Assembly: GCF_004745865.1 (NCBI RefSeq)
Contig: NZ_SRKZ01000006.1
Span: 186,001-250,000 of the forward strand
Direction of reading: 5' to 3'
Source: Hymenobacter wooponensis
GTDB lineage: Bacteria > Bacteroidota > Bacteroidia > Cytophagales > Hymenobacteraceae
Length of the DNA stretch: 64,000 bases
Part shown: piece by piece, positions 38,325 to 48,200 of the stretch
Numbering within the stretch: position 1 is the first letter of the stretch
How the letters are laid out: each line of letters starts with the position of its first letter
Translations under genes and position numbers: made by a program
Notes under the pieces: model-generated
Told to the model about the DNA's origin: nothing
The model's database searches: none
The model's input: the letters and a program-made list of their open reading frames with translations, nothing else

Positions 38325-40526
38325 TTACTTCTTATACGGGTTTACGCCCATGTTCTGGTACGCAAACGCCCAGATGTCGGCCCACTCATCAATCTGTAGC
38401 TTGGTGCTTTTGCCGGCACCGTGGCCCGCATTCACATCCACCCGAATGAGCTGGGGCTTGGGGCCTGCATTAGCAGCCTGCAGCGCGGCGGCAAACTTAA
38501 ACGAGTGCGCCGGCACCACGCGGTCGTCGTGGTCGGCGGTGGTGATGAGGGTGGCGGGGTAGCTGGTGCCGGCCTTGAGGGTGTGCAGGGGCGAGAACTT
38601 GTACAGGTTCTGAAACTGGTCGTAGTTGTCGGAGGTGCCGTACTCCGGGGCCCAGTTCCAGCCGATGGTAAACTTCTGGTAGCGCAGCATGTCCATCACG
38701 CCCACAGCCGGGAAGGCCACCCCGCACAGGTCGGGGCGCTGGGTCATGGTGGCACCCACTAGTAGGCCACCGTTCGAGCCGCCAGCCATGGCCAGCTTCT
38801 CGGTGGTGGTGTAGCCCGTCACCTTCAGATACTCAGCGGCCGCAATAAAGTCATCGAACACGTTTTGCTTGTTGGGCGTCATGCCGGCTTTGTGCCAGGC
38901 CTCACCGTACTCGCCGCCGCCACGCAGGTTCGGAATTGCCAGGATGCCGCCATTCTCCAGCCACAGCATGCGGGCCACGCTGAAACCAGGCGTCAGGGAG
39001 ATGTTGAACCCGCCGTAAGCGTAGAGGTAGGTGGGGTTTTTGCCATCCAGCTTAATGCCCTTCTTGTGGATGATGAACATCGGAACCTTGGTGCCGTCCT
39101 TGCTGGAGTAAAACACCTGTGTGGTCAGGTAGTCATCAGGTTTCACATCCACCATCGGGGCCCGGAACACGGTGCTGGTGTTCGAGGCCAGGTCGTACTT
39201 GTAAATGGTGGTGGGATAGGTGAAGGAGGTAAACGCGTAGTACACCGACTTGGAGTTGCGTTTGCCGCCGAAGCCTGAGGCCGTACCAATAGCAGGCAGG
39301 GCTACGTCGTGCTTGAATACACCTTTCTCGGTGTACACTTTAATCAGGCTGCTGGCATCCTTTAGGTAAGAGGCCACCAGGTAGCCACCTACTTGGTCTA
39401 CGCCTTCCAGCTTGTTCTCGGTTTGGGGCAGTACTTCTTTCCAGTTGGCCTCCTGGGGCTTTTTAGGGTCGATGAGGACCACGCGGTAGCGGGGTGCCTT
39501 GTAGTTGGTGTGCACCAGCAACTGCCCGCCCACATTGCCTACCACCGAGTTGTTGTACTCGTAGCTGCTGATAAGGGGCGTGAAAGTGTTGGCCTGTTTA
39601 GGGTCGGTGAGGTCGCGCACTGAGAGGCGGTTGCCATCCGCTTTGCCATTGGTGAGGTAGAGCACCAAGAACCGCTCATCCTCGGTAGTTCCCACCGTGC
39701 GGAAGCCTAGGGCCATTTTGGGGTCCTCGTACACCAATTTATCCGTGCTCTGGGGCTTACCTAACTGGTGGTAGTACACTTTGTGGTACTCGTTCTTGCC
39801 AGAAAGCTGGTTTTGGCCGGCTTTGGGGGCATCATAGCGGCTATAGAAGAACCCATCCTTGTACCAGGCCGCGCCAGATACTTTCACCCATTGCAGCTCA
39901 TCGGCGAGCGGCTGCCGGGTTTTCAGGTCCAGCACTTTCATCTTCTGCCAGTCGGAGCCGCCGCCGCTGGTAGCGTAGGCCAGGTACCGATGGTTGGTGG
40001 AGAAGTAGGTGCCGGCCAGAGCCGTGGTGCCATCGGCGGAGAACTTGTTAGGGTCGAGCAGCACGTCGGGCTGACCTTCCTGCCCGTCTTGCTGGGTGTA
40101 CAGCACCGCCTGGTTCTGGAGGCCGTCGTTCTTGCTGAAGTAGAGCTGATTGCCCTCCTGCTGCGGAATACCGAACCGCTCGTAGTTCCAGATTTTGGTG
40201 AGTCGCTCCCGAATTCTATCTCGGAACTTAATCTGGCCTAGGTAGTCAAACGTGACCTTGTTTTCGGCCTCTACCCACGCTTTGGTTTCGGGCGAGTCGA
40301 GGTCTTCAAGCCAGCGGTATGGGTCGGCCACGGTGGTGCCGAAGTAGTCGTCTTTGTGGTCGACTTTCTTGGTTTGCGGGTATTGCACAGTTGAGCGGGA
40401 AGTAGAGGCCACCGCGTTACCAGCCGGCGCAGAAGCAGCGGCCGATGGGGCGGGAGCCGTGGTTTGCGCGGACCGGCAAGAAGCCAGCGCCGCCAGAGCT
40501 AATACGGAAACAGTAATTTTTTGCAT
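38325..40526 (-). CDS. Prolyl oligopeptidase family serine peptidase (S9)
   Basis: A 733-residue exported lipoprotein-like peptidase (N-terminal LAALASC) with a seven-blade propeller and a C-terminal alpha/beta-hydrolase domain. The catalytic triad is visible: Ser in GGSNGGLLVGA (about residue 578), Asp in DHDDRVVPAHS (about 667) and His in NAGHGAGKS (about 700). It cleaves short peptides after proline. DPYRWLEDLDSPETKAWVEA near the N-terminus is diagnostic of the S9A family. Confidence 0.93.
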   Translation of the reverse strand: MQKITVSVLALAALASCRSAQTTAPAPSAAASAPAGNAVASTSRSTVQYPQTKKVDHKDDYFGTTVADPYRWLEDLDSPETKAWVEAENKVTFDYLGQIKFRDRIRERLTKIWNYERFGIPQQEGNQLYFSKNDGLQNQAVLYTQQDGQEGQPDVLLDPNKFSADGTTALAGTYFSTNHRYLAYATSGGGSDWQKMKVLDLKTRQPLADELQWVKVSGAAWYKDGFFYSRYDAPKAGQNQLSGKNEYHKVYYHQLGKPQSTDKLVYEDPKMALGFRTVGTTEDERFLVLYLTNGKADGNRLSVRDLTDPKQANTFTPLISSYEYNNSVVGNVGGQLLVHTNYKAPRYRVVLIDPKKPQEANWKEVLPQTENKLEGVDQVGGYLVASYLKDASSLIKVYTEKGVFKHDVALPAIGTASGFGGKRNSKSVYYAFTSFTYPTTIYKYDLASNTSTVFRAPMVDVKPDDYLTTQVFYSSKDGTKVPMFIIHKKGIKLDGKNPTYLYAYGGFNISLTPGFSVARMLWLENGGILAIPNLRGGGEYGEAWHKAGMTPNKQNVFDDFIAAAEYLKVTGYTTTEKLAMAGGSNGGLLVGATMTQRPDLCGVAFPAVGVMDMLRYQKFTIGWNWAPEYGTSDNYDQFQNLYKFSPLHTLKAGTSYPATLITTADHDDRVVPAHSFKFAAALQAANAGPKPQLIRVDVNAGHGAGKSTKLQIDEWADIWAFAYQNMGVNPYKK

Positions 40527-40584
40527 GATAGGAGTAACATGGCAGGGCGCCGAAGATAACCCACAACTCCTAAAGTCGGGGTTA

Positions 40585-41271
40585 CTACATGCGGCCCACC
40601 TTCGGAATCACCTGAATCAGGAAGCGCTTATTATCCCCCTCGCGGCGGCCCTGGTAACGCCCAGTGCCATAAAACCCACTGCCGCCAATAATCAGTTCAA
40701 TGCTCCGGTCTTGCCCGAAGTTGATACCGTTCTGCTCCCAGAAGTTCAGCAGGTTGAGAGCCCGACGGTAGCTGAGTTGGTAAGTAGTCTGCTCCTCGGC
40801 CTTGTTGCGCGGGTCGCCCTGGGGGTAGCGGGCGGCCATACCTTCCACAATTACGAGGTAGCGCACGGGCTGGTCAGTTTTGATATTTTTCAGAACCGAG
40901 CGCAACGTGCGACCGGCTTGCAGCAAGGCCGGCTTGTAGGCCTCCTGTATCTCGTCGCGGCCCGCTTTGAACTGCACCGGTACCAGCAACTCGTGCCGCT
41001 CATTGGCGGGGTCGTACTTAAAGTATCTGCCCTCCAATTTCTGCAGAGAGCGGCGAATTTTGGTAATCTGCTCCAGCTCAATGGCCTTAGCTTTTAGCTC
41101 GCCGTTAGCCTGTTGCAGCTCTCCTTCCCGGTCTTTGAACAGCTTAAAACTGTACACAAACAGCACCAGCATCACCACGAACAAGGACGTCATCAGGTCT
41201 ACGTAGCTGGGCCAGAAGAAGTCGTTGCTTTGGCGTTTGTTGGAGGTGGTGTTGTTCATGGATATGGGCAA
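40585..41271 (-). CDS. MotB/OmpA/ZorB-like motor partner
   Basis: A 228-residue protein with one N-terminal transmembrane helix beginning FFWPSYVDLMTSLFVVMLV. Asp25 sits where MotB and ZorB carry the ion-conducting aspartate. A coiled segment follows (EGELQQANGELKAKAIELEQ), then an OmpA-C-like periplasmic domain (VQFKAGRDEI, YQLSYRRALNLLNFW, EGDNKRFLIQVIPK) predicted to hold peptidoglycan. An ATG four codons later (MNNTT) is an alternative start. It is last in the cluster, 6 nt after a small exported-protein gene. Pairing with the MotA-like protein upstream predicts an ion-driven stator or rotor unit. Confidence 0.82.
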   Translation of the reverse strand: MPISMNNTTSNKRQSNDFFWPSYVDLMTSLFVVMLVLFVYSFKLFKDREGELQQANGELKAKAIELEQITKIRRSLQKLEGRYFKYDPANERHELLVPVQFKAGRDEIQEAYKPALLQAGRTLRSVLKNIKTDQPVRYLVIVEGMAARYPQGDPRNKAEEQTTYQLSYRRALNLLNFWEQNGINFGQDRSIELIIGGSGFYGTGRYQGRREGDNKRFLIQVIPKVGRM

Positions 41272-41277
41272 TAGTTT

Positions 41278-41757
41278 CTAAAACTTATCGCTGGATGTTT
41301 TTCTATTGTTGAGCTTGATCAACTTAATGACTTGCGTATTCAATGAAACACTTGTGTCATAAGTGACACACTTATCGCTGTTAAGAGTCTTTGCATAGTA
41401 GTTGTTAACGAGTTGTTTATGTTCTAATTGACTTTTGCCATCTCGGGCATACTGTAATTCATCTCCAACCTTAATAGCAACCCGATACCTGGCGGAGGTA
41501 TGATCAGTTGGTCCTTGACCGAAATAGTATACGCCATTTCCTCCACATACTTCTAGCGTGGTTAAAGTAGTATCGGCGGCAAAAATGTACGCTGTCCTAT
41601 CAAGTTCTGGTAGAATCACTAGTCGCTTGATGAGCTCCTCGCTGTATAACTTGCTATACTGAACAGGAATTTTAATCCTAACTATTTCGCTTTGCTGAGC
41701 ATATCCAGCAAATGAAAAGCTCAGGCACAATCCTAAACCTACTTGAAACCTCTTCAT
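41278..41757 (-). CDS. Small exported protein inside the motor operon
   Basis: A 159-residue protein from the ATG at 41757 with a signal peptide (LCLSFSFAGYAQQ) and a beta-rich mature part containing LEVCGGNGVYYFGQGP and a second Cys in KCVTYDT. It lies 13 nt after the MotA-like gene and 6 nt before the MotB-like gene, an intimate position for a motor accessory. Its codons are clearly more AT-rich than either neighbour's, hinting at later insertion. No family recognised. Confidence 0.65.
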   Translation of the reverse strand: MKRFQVGLGLCLSFSFAGYAQQSEIVRIKIPVQYSKLYSEELIKRLVILPELDRTAYIFAADTTLTTLEVCGGNGVYYFGQGPTDHTSARYRVAIKVGDELQYARDGKSQLEHKQLVNNYYAKTLNSDKCVTYDTSVSLNTQVIKLIKLNNRKTSSDKF

Positions 41758-41770
41758 AAGCGCTGAGAAA

Positions 41771-43231
41771 TTATTGCGGCCGTACGCCTCCAAAAAGCTT
41801 ATCCATAAAGCGCTGGAAACGGTTCTTGGAAGTCGCTTTCACCAGCACTGTGTTCAGGTTGGAAAGCTCACTCAATAGCTTCGCCTGAATCTGTGAGTCT
41901 AGCTCTACTTTGCGCATCAGCTCGCGCTGGGTGGCCGTTACGTCGCGGCTGAGGTCAGCTTGCTGCACGTTGAGGTTCTGGAAAGGCTCCAGCTGTTTCA
42001 GCAGCTTATCGAAGATGTTGTCGGCGTTGAGGCGTTCGAAGTACTGCTGCCACTTCTCGTAGGCCAGTTGAGCCTGCCGCTCATTGTAGGCCAATCGTTG
42101 CGTCATCACGTCGGCCAGGGATACGCCGGCTTGGTCAATGTGCTGCTCGGCCCGGTCGCGGAGGTTGCGCAGCTCTACCTGGTGCTTCTGGAAGAAATCC
42201 AGCATGAGCTGCACTGAGTTGTTGTTGCCGCCAATGTACTGGCCTAGGTCGTTGATGCCCTTCTCAAAACCACGCAAACGGTCGAGAATACTGTTCACGC
42301 TTTCCGCCGATTGATAGCCTTTGGCTAGCATATCGTTGAGCTTCTGCTGGTAGCCTGTAAAGGCCGCAAACATCTCCGCCGACTCCCGCACTTTCTCAAA
42401 CACCAGAATATTAGCAGCGGCCATCTTATCGTAGCCAATCGTATCGAGCCGCTCCAGGAAGTCGCTCTGTACCTTGATGTTCTGGGTGACTTTGTCCATC
42501 AAGGGGTTGAACAACTCCACTTGGCCTACAAACTGCTGATTAAACGCATCCAACACCGACTTTAGGTTGGTGAGCGAGCTGGCCATATCGGCGTGCAGTA
42601 CCGGTAGCAGGCGCGCCTGCAGGAAGGTGTAGTACTGGTTCTGCTTGCGGTCGAGCTGCTCCCGGGCCTGGCGCAGTACTCCGTTACCGAGCAACGTCAG
42701 CAACAGGCCTACAAAGGAGCCTGTCATGGCAATCAGTACACCGGTCAGGAACGGCGTGAGGGCATTCTCATCCGACACGCCATTGCGGGCAATGCCCAAT
42801 AGGCCTAGAATTACACCTAGGAAAGTGCCCAACAGGCCTAGATAAAGCGGCGTGGCTACGTTGGCCTGCACGCTGTTGTCCAGCACTTCACTTTGCCGCT
42901 CCGATATATCCTTTAGAATCCCAAAGTCGGCGGCGGCACCTTTGTTGTGGCGTAGGTAGTCGTTGGTGTCAAGCAGGATTTCCTGGAACTCCGGCGAGGC
43001 ATTTTCAGCCTTGATGAGGTTGGAGGCAAAGGCATCAGCAGGCGCATCGGCGGCATAATCGGGCAAGTCGCGGCCGTCGGGCAGCACAATACGCTGCTCC
43101 ACACGCAACGCCTCCTTCGAGGGATACAGTTGGGCCAGCCGCTGGGCATTGGCCCGCGTCCGCAGAAACGTGCGGATCTGCAGGCCTACCACGATGGCCA
43201 CTACAGCAACTTCAAGAATGATTTCAAGCAT
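41771..43231 (-). CDS. MotA/TolQ/ExbB/ZorA-like proton-channel protein with long tail
   Basis: A 486-residue inner-membrane protein from the ATG at 43231. It has a helix at residues 2-18, then a pair at about 127-147 (PLYLGLLGTFLGVILGLLGI) and 160-186 (LTPFLTGVLIAMTGSFVGLL) that carry the MotA/ExbB signature. A cytoplasmic tail of about 300 residues follows, rich in helical heptads. The long tail is like ZorA of the Zorya system rather than flagellar MotA or ExbB. It is 8 nt after the small 43240 gene, in the same operon as the MotB-like partner. Confidence 0.82.
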   Translation of the reverse strand: MLEIILEVAVVAIVVGLQIRTFLRTRANAQRLAQLYPSKEALRVEQRIVLPDGRDLPDYAADAPADAFASNLIKAENASPEFQEILLDTNDYLRHNKGAAADFGILKDISERQSEVLDNSVQANVATPLYLGLLGTFLGVILGLLGIARNGVSDENALTPFLTGVLIAMTGSFVGLLLTLLGNGVLRQAREQLDRKQNQYYTFLQARLLPVLHADMASSLTNLKSVLDAFNQQFVGQVELFNPLMDKVTQNIKVQSDFLERLDTIGYDKMAAANILVFEKVRESAEMFAAFTGYQQKLNDMLAKGYQSAESVNSILDRLRGFEKGINDLGQYIGGNNNSVQLMLDFFQKHQVELRNLRDRAEQHIDQAGVSLADVMTQRLAYNERQAQLAYEKWQQYFERLNADNIFDKLLKQLEPFQNLNVQQADLSRDVTATQRELMRKVELDSQIQAKLLSELSNLNTVLVKATSKNRFQRFMDKLFGGVRPQ

Positions 43232-43239
43232 GGCTAAAA

Positions 43240-43647
43240 CTACGCAACTTGGCTGCGCTCGAGCCATTCGTTAGGCAAAAAGCTATTGTAGGGCAGAGCA
43301 AGCCGACTTCCTGAGCGAGAACCACAGGCTTTTTCCCGAATCCTTCGCTTCTGATAAAGATGAATGCTAAACAGATAAATATTACGCCGTCGATCTAAAT
43401 CTAGAACAGCTTTTTGCAAGAGCGAATCGCCCATTAGGGCATCTATGTCTGGCGTACTCAAACTAGCTAGCTTGAACTGCTCATTGTAAAATGGTAATAG
43501 CTGCCTTTCATACCAGTCTCGCGGCAGCACTTGATGCTGCCTTACCAACCACATACAACAAACTAGACAAGAACGAAATGAACTAAGCCGCCATGCCAAT
43601 GGCAAATCAGTTCGCCTTGCACGGTTCAGCTGTGCCCGATAACTCAT
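43240..43647 (-). CDS. Small unknown protein translationally coupled in the motor operon
   Basis: A 135-residue basic protein with one hydrophobic stretch near residues 20-36 (WRLSSFRSCLVCCMWLV) and a long polar C-terminus. Its ATG overlaps the stop of the upstream 495-residue gene in an ATGA, and its stop lies 8 nt before the MotA-like start. Such tight packing supports a real, coupled gene. Its base composition is more AT-rich than the flanks. No family recognised. Confidence 0.55.
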   Translation of the reverse strand: MSYRAQLNRARRTDLPLAWRLSSFRSCLVCCMWLVRQHQVLPRDWYERQLLPFYNEQFKLASLSTPDIDALMGDSLLQKAVLDLDRRRNIYLFSIHLYQKRRIREKACGSRSGSRLALPYNSFLPNEWLERSQVA

Positions 43648-45131
43648 TCAAATCGAATGGAGGCCTTCTGCTCGATCTGCCAGTTGCCGGCCACCTTGCG
43701 TAGCACCCCTTCTTCCTCCGTTACAATGCGCGTGACCGGGCCACTGGGCTGCTGGTACTTGCAGGCTTCGCGCAGGGAGTACTGGGCACTCTGGATGGCG
43801 TAGGCGTGTACTGCCGGGTTAGTGGTTACGCTGAACGTAGCCAGTTCCGGCCACTGCGGATCAAGGTGAATTTCATAGATGCTGTCGTGCTGAGGTTCAT
43901 CGCTGAAGTCGTACTCGTTGAAAGTACCATTCACGGGTACCTTCACGTAGCGCGTTTGCTGAACCGCAGCAGCCGGAGCAGCGGGGGCCGCCGGAGTGGG
44001 CAACTGCACCGGCGGTACTAGGCTCTCAAATTCGTCGCGGGGAGAAGCCGTAGGTGCACCAGCCGGTACTACCGGGGGCATGGAAGGTACTTCGGTCATC
44101 GGCACAGGCGCTGAGTAAACCGAGGCTACTGGCGCAGCCGGCTGGGGTTCAACACGTGGCGCTGGCGCAGGAGCTACCGGAGTGGGTTGTGGCGCCACCT
44201 TTTCTGGAGTAGAAGCTACTATGGCAGCGGGTGCCATGGCAGCCAGTTGGCCTCGTTGCTTTTTCACTTCTTCCTCCACGCGTTGCTGCACCAGCTTTTC
44301 TACCTCACGCTGCTGAGCAGGAGTCAGACGGTCAGCAGCCGGCGCAACACCTGGCCTAGGGCCACCGGCCGGAGCATTTTGCAGAGCCAGAATCTCATCA
44401 CGACGCTTGTCAATACGGGCGCCCAACTCTTTCTGGAAGCCATCAATATTGCGGCGCAGTAAGTAATAGAGCACTAAGCTTAGCAGCGACATAATCAGCG
44501 CCAAGGGCCCGAAGAACTTATTCATTAAGCTCTCCCCTGCCCCACTGCTGGTAGCACTGGCCGTGGTGGAGGCTACACCCGCTTCTGCTAAACCAGCATC
44601 CTGCGAGTCTGCCGTCATGGTATTGTCGGCAGCTGTAGTGGTATCTACCTGCTCCGTAGCCGCCTCAGCATTGCTTAGGTCGCCGATTGGCGTACCGTTT
44701 TGCACATAGTTGTTCAGGGCCGTTTCGAGGGTAGCCAGTCGCTGCATCCGGGCCGGGTTGGCACGACGGGCAGGCGAAGCCTTTAGCCGATTGATGATTT
44801 CCGTCGTCAGTTTCTGCAGCCGCGATGAGTTAGAGCCGAGGCCCTTATACATCGTGCCCTTGCCTTCCAGTGGCTGATATAAGGCGCTATACACTCGCTG
44901 GCTGTCGGCCTTGATGCTGGCTTCAAACGCATTTAGCGAGCTACCGCACTGCAACTGACTTTTAAGGTTGGAGCGCCCGTTGTCGTCGTACACATAGCGA
45001 GCCGTGGCACACCATATTTGCACCTTCTGTTCATCCAGCGTGGGCTGGCCTAGCGGCGTTTGGGCACGAGCGCCCGCTGCCAAAAGCAGTAGGCCAGTAA
45101 GCAAAGAAGCAGCGCGACGGGAAAGGATCAT
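43644..45131 (-). CDS. Single-pass envelope protein of the motor/cytoskeleton cluster
   Basis: A 495-residue protein with a signal peptide (1-23), a helical periplasmic domain with a Cys pair (Cys41, Cys62), and a Ser/Ala/Thr linker. One transmembrane helix (206-225) is followed by a charged coiled segment (NIDGFQKELGARIDKRRDEI), a Pro/Ala-rich linker and a beta-type C-terminal domain (from about residue 385: RYVKVPVNGTFNEYDFSD ... WQIEQKASIRFE). Topology would connect the periplasm to cytoplasmic filaments. It lies between the actin-like gene and the motor genes. No known family recognised. Confidence 0.7.
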   Translation of the reverse strand: MILSRRAASLLTGLLLLAAGARAQTPLGQPTLDEQKVQIWCATARYVYDDNGRSNLKSQLQCGSSLNAFEASIKADSQRVYSALYQPLEGKGTMYKGLGSNSSRLQKLTTEIINRLKASPARRANPARMQRLATLETALNNYVQNGTPIGDLSNAEAATEQVDTTTAADNTMTADSQDAGLAEAGVASTTASATSSGAGESLMNKFFGPLALIMSLLSLVLYYLLRRNIDGFQKELGARIDKRRDEILALQNAPAGGPRPGVAPAADRLTPAQQREVEKLVQQRVEEEVKKQRGQLAAMAPAAIVASTPEKVAPQPTPVAPAPAPRVEPQPAAPVASVYSAPVPMTEVPSMPPVVPAGAPTASPRDEFESLVPPVQLPTPAAPAAPAAAVQQTRYVKVPVNGTFNEYDFSDEPQHDSIYEIHLDPQWPELATFSVTTNPAVHAYAIQSAQYSLREACKYQQPSGPVTRIVTEEEGVLRKVAGNWQIEQKASIRFE

Positions 45132-45171
45132 AGGGTGTTGGGTAGGGAGTGCGGTAGAAAACTAGAATTAG

Positions 45172-45211
45172 AAACTAGCTCCCCTCCTCATCCGAGGAGG
45201 GGAGCTAGTTT
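45172..45211 (-). terminator. Intercistronic hairpin after the actin-like gene
   Basis: An 18-bp perfect stem (45172-45189 with 45194-45211, AAACTAGCTCCCCTCCTC and its complement) with an ATCC loop. It may partly terminate transcription between two cluster genes. Confidence 0.7.
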
Positions 45212-45232
45212 TAGCTCTGGTGACGTTTAATA

Positions 45233-48200
45233 CTACGACTGTAGCTCGCGGCTCAGGTTGTAGAGCGCCTGTTTCAGTGGCAGGAAGAACAGCGTTTCAG
45301 GCAGGGTTTCATCACTGGAAAGCTGGCGCTGGAACTGGTGCAGGCCTAGGCTTAAGCTATCTTCGATTTCGCGCTGCAGAATGTCCTTCACGCGCTGACG
45401 GTCTACGTCTACACCTACTTCGCGCAGGTAAGGCGCCACCTCGTCGCCTTCGAGTACGAGGGTGAGGTAGTTGCGCACGTTTTCCAGTACCGTGTCTTTC
45501 AGCGTGGCATCTACTTGGTTCAGTTTCAGACGCTGCTGGTTAAGCTCGGTACCATCTACAGCGCCGCTGTACTTCACGGGCTTGATGCTGTCGTAGTCCG
45601 ACGTGTTGGTCTTTTCCTCGAAGAGCACGCCGCCGTTGGTGGTAGCTTCTTTGGGGTTGTCGGCCAGGATGACGCGGAAGTTGTGCGGTGGCTCGGTGCC
45701 GGTTACAGCATGGAAGATGGCTTTGGTAATCTTCTCGATAGCTACCAGGGAGCTGCCACCGGCCAACAGACGAAGGTAGAGGCTGCCTTTGCCGGAGAAG
45801 CACAGGTAGCGCGGCGTTTTTAGGCCGAGGTGCTTCGTTAGTTGCGCCGTGTGGTAGATGATGCTAGTGTAGTGCAGGTAGAATAGCACTCGCAGCTGCC
45901 GCCCTTTTCCAAGGCCTAGGGCCTGGGTGAAGCGCAAGGCATCATCGTATTTAAACAGCAAGCTGGTCACGTCAGCAGAGCCAAAATCGGTGTTGCTGAG
46001 TGCGGCGCGCAGGTAGCCTTTGTACTCTTGGTTTTGCTCGGAGTCGGGCAGGCTTTCGGCGTGGCCTACGCCGAGGCGGAGCAAGCCGTTTTGCTTGGGC
46101 GCTCCTTGCACGCGGGCGTAACCATCACCCCACAGGTCGTCGCCGGCGAAGCGGAACGAGGTGCTGTAGGCCGGTTTTTGGTCGGCGAAGAGCAGCAAGT
46201 CGGTGGTACCGCCGCCGATGTCGATGTTCACCACGTTTTCGTCGCGGTTGGGCACTACCTGGTTGGTGGCCGTGAGGTAATAGTACGGCGCCACCGATTC
46301 GGTGAGGCAAATAGTGGGGCGACGAGCCTTGAACACCTGCTGGAACGACTCATCCCAGACCTGCTGGAACTGGTTGCGCAGGAAGCCATCAAAGCTCAGC
46401 GGGGCAAACCATACCACGCGGGTATCTTCCAGAATACCGCCGTGCAGCGCCGCTTTGTGGCGAAGCAATAGCAGAATTTCCTTGAAGAAGGCCTCAATGC
46501 GCGACACGCCCTGCGGGTCCAGCTCCGCCGACCACTTCAGGTTGGTGATGAAGCGGTTCTGTGGCAGCTCCGAAGCGTTTTCGGTGTTGATGCTGAAACC
46601 GATGTTGATGTTGCTCAACACCTTGGCGGGCTCATTGGCAAACGACGTGGTTTCGCAGACCGCCGTCCGAATCGGAAATTCATATACTGAGCCGCCTTCG
46701 CCCACAAACGAGGGCACAAACTCCCGATTCTGCAGAGTGGCAATGTAGGTCCAGATCTGGCCGGCACCCGTGCGGTAGCGTTGCGCGGCCGAGAGGCCCG
46801 CATCGGCTACCGGCGCGTGCAGCCACTCCACCTGCACATCGGCCTCGCCAATAGTCAGCGGGCGCGGGTGCGCGGTGGGCGAATCGGCGTAGGCAATGTG
46901 GGTGTTGGTGGTACCAAAGTCTACCGCGAAGGTGAAGCGACGGGTACCACGGTCCAGTTCGCGCCAGCGTGGCACGAACAGGCCGCGGGCCGGCTCAGCG
47001 CCAATGGTGGCGGGCGGGCAGGTCAACTCCACTAGGTCGAAGTGGGTGCCGGTAACCTCATAATAGGTGCTGCCTGCGGTGGCCATGCTCTTCTGAGTGC
47101 GCTCGTAGCGAGTGGCGCGGCGGGCGGCACCCTGCTCCGTGATTCGCTCCCCATTCACGAAGAACTGCAGGTCGTAGCGGCGGCTGAGCATGGTGGGCGA
47201 GTTGTCGGCATCCACTAGCATCACCTTGTAGAGGTCGTTGTACTCGGGCTGGTAGCGCACCTTGTAGAAGGGGAACACGCCCACGCCTACAGTAGCCTTT
47301 ACAATGCGGCCCTTCTCCAGAATCTCGCGGCCCTGGGCATCCTTCGGGTTCTGCGGATTGGTGTAGTAGCTACGCTCAAACGTAATGAAGCGCCCCGCCT
47401 GCACCGGCACCCGCAGCTGCACGCGCACGTGGCTCAGATCAATAGTGAAGGTGAGCAGCTCGGCCAGCTCATTCTCGGTGAAGTACTCGAAGAACGCCTG
47501 CTTCAGCGGCAGCAGGTAGGGGAACCGGGCGCGGCCCTGACCGTCAGCGCCGTACTGGAACGTGACTTTACCCGTGTGGAAACGCTGGGTATTCAACTCA
47601 TAGGGCAGTTCCACCAGCGAGTCTTCCAGCAAGTCGCCTACCGTCAGATAAGGGTACTTGAAGCCCTTGCCAGGCAGCACGCGGCTTTCCAGGGCTACTT
47701 CGTCGTAATACGGTACCGGCGTACGGTCGTCCCAGGGCTGGCCGTTGAGGTAATTCGCACCAGGCATCGTCAGGTTGGGGCGTAGCACCAATGGCCTAGG
47801 CCGACCGGCAATGGCTTCGCGCGTGGGCTGAATGAACAGGTCGGAGCTGGTTACGGCCGATTGATCGGCGCGGCCGGGCAGCGGCACGCCTTTCACGCTC
47901 ACTAGGTTGCCGTGCACGTCTACCAGCGCGGGGTAGCGGGCCGCAAACTGCTGCGCGCTCCGGTCGCCCTGCATCTGGAGCTGGTTGATTTTGCTACGGT
48001 CGAGGCCGGCATACACACTGCCAGCAAACTCGCGGCGCTGCAGCTGCGGGTAGGCCAGGAACAGCTCGTACACGAACTCCCGGAACTGCGGGTCGCGGTC
48101 TTCGAGCAGCACGGTTTGCTTGTCGAAATAGTGGCCGCGTGCCTGGGGGCGCTCCAGGTCTAGGGGCTTCACCTCGGGGCCCGTGAACAGGATCGTCAAC

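Noticed and set aside
40585-43231. Calling the cluster a Zorya defence system
   Set aside because: Only ZorA- and ZorB-like proteins are visible. No ZorC, ZorD helicase or ZorE nuclease lies nearby, and flanking genes are not defence genes. The motor similarity alone is not enough.
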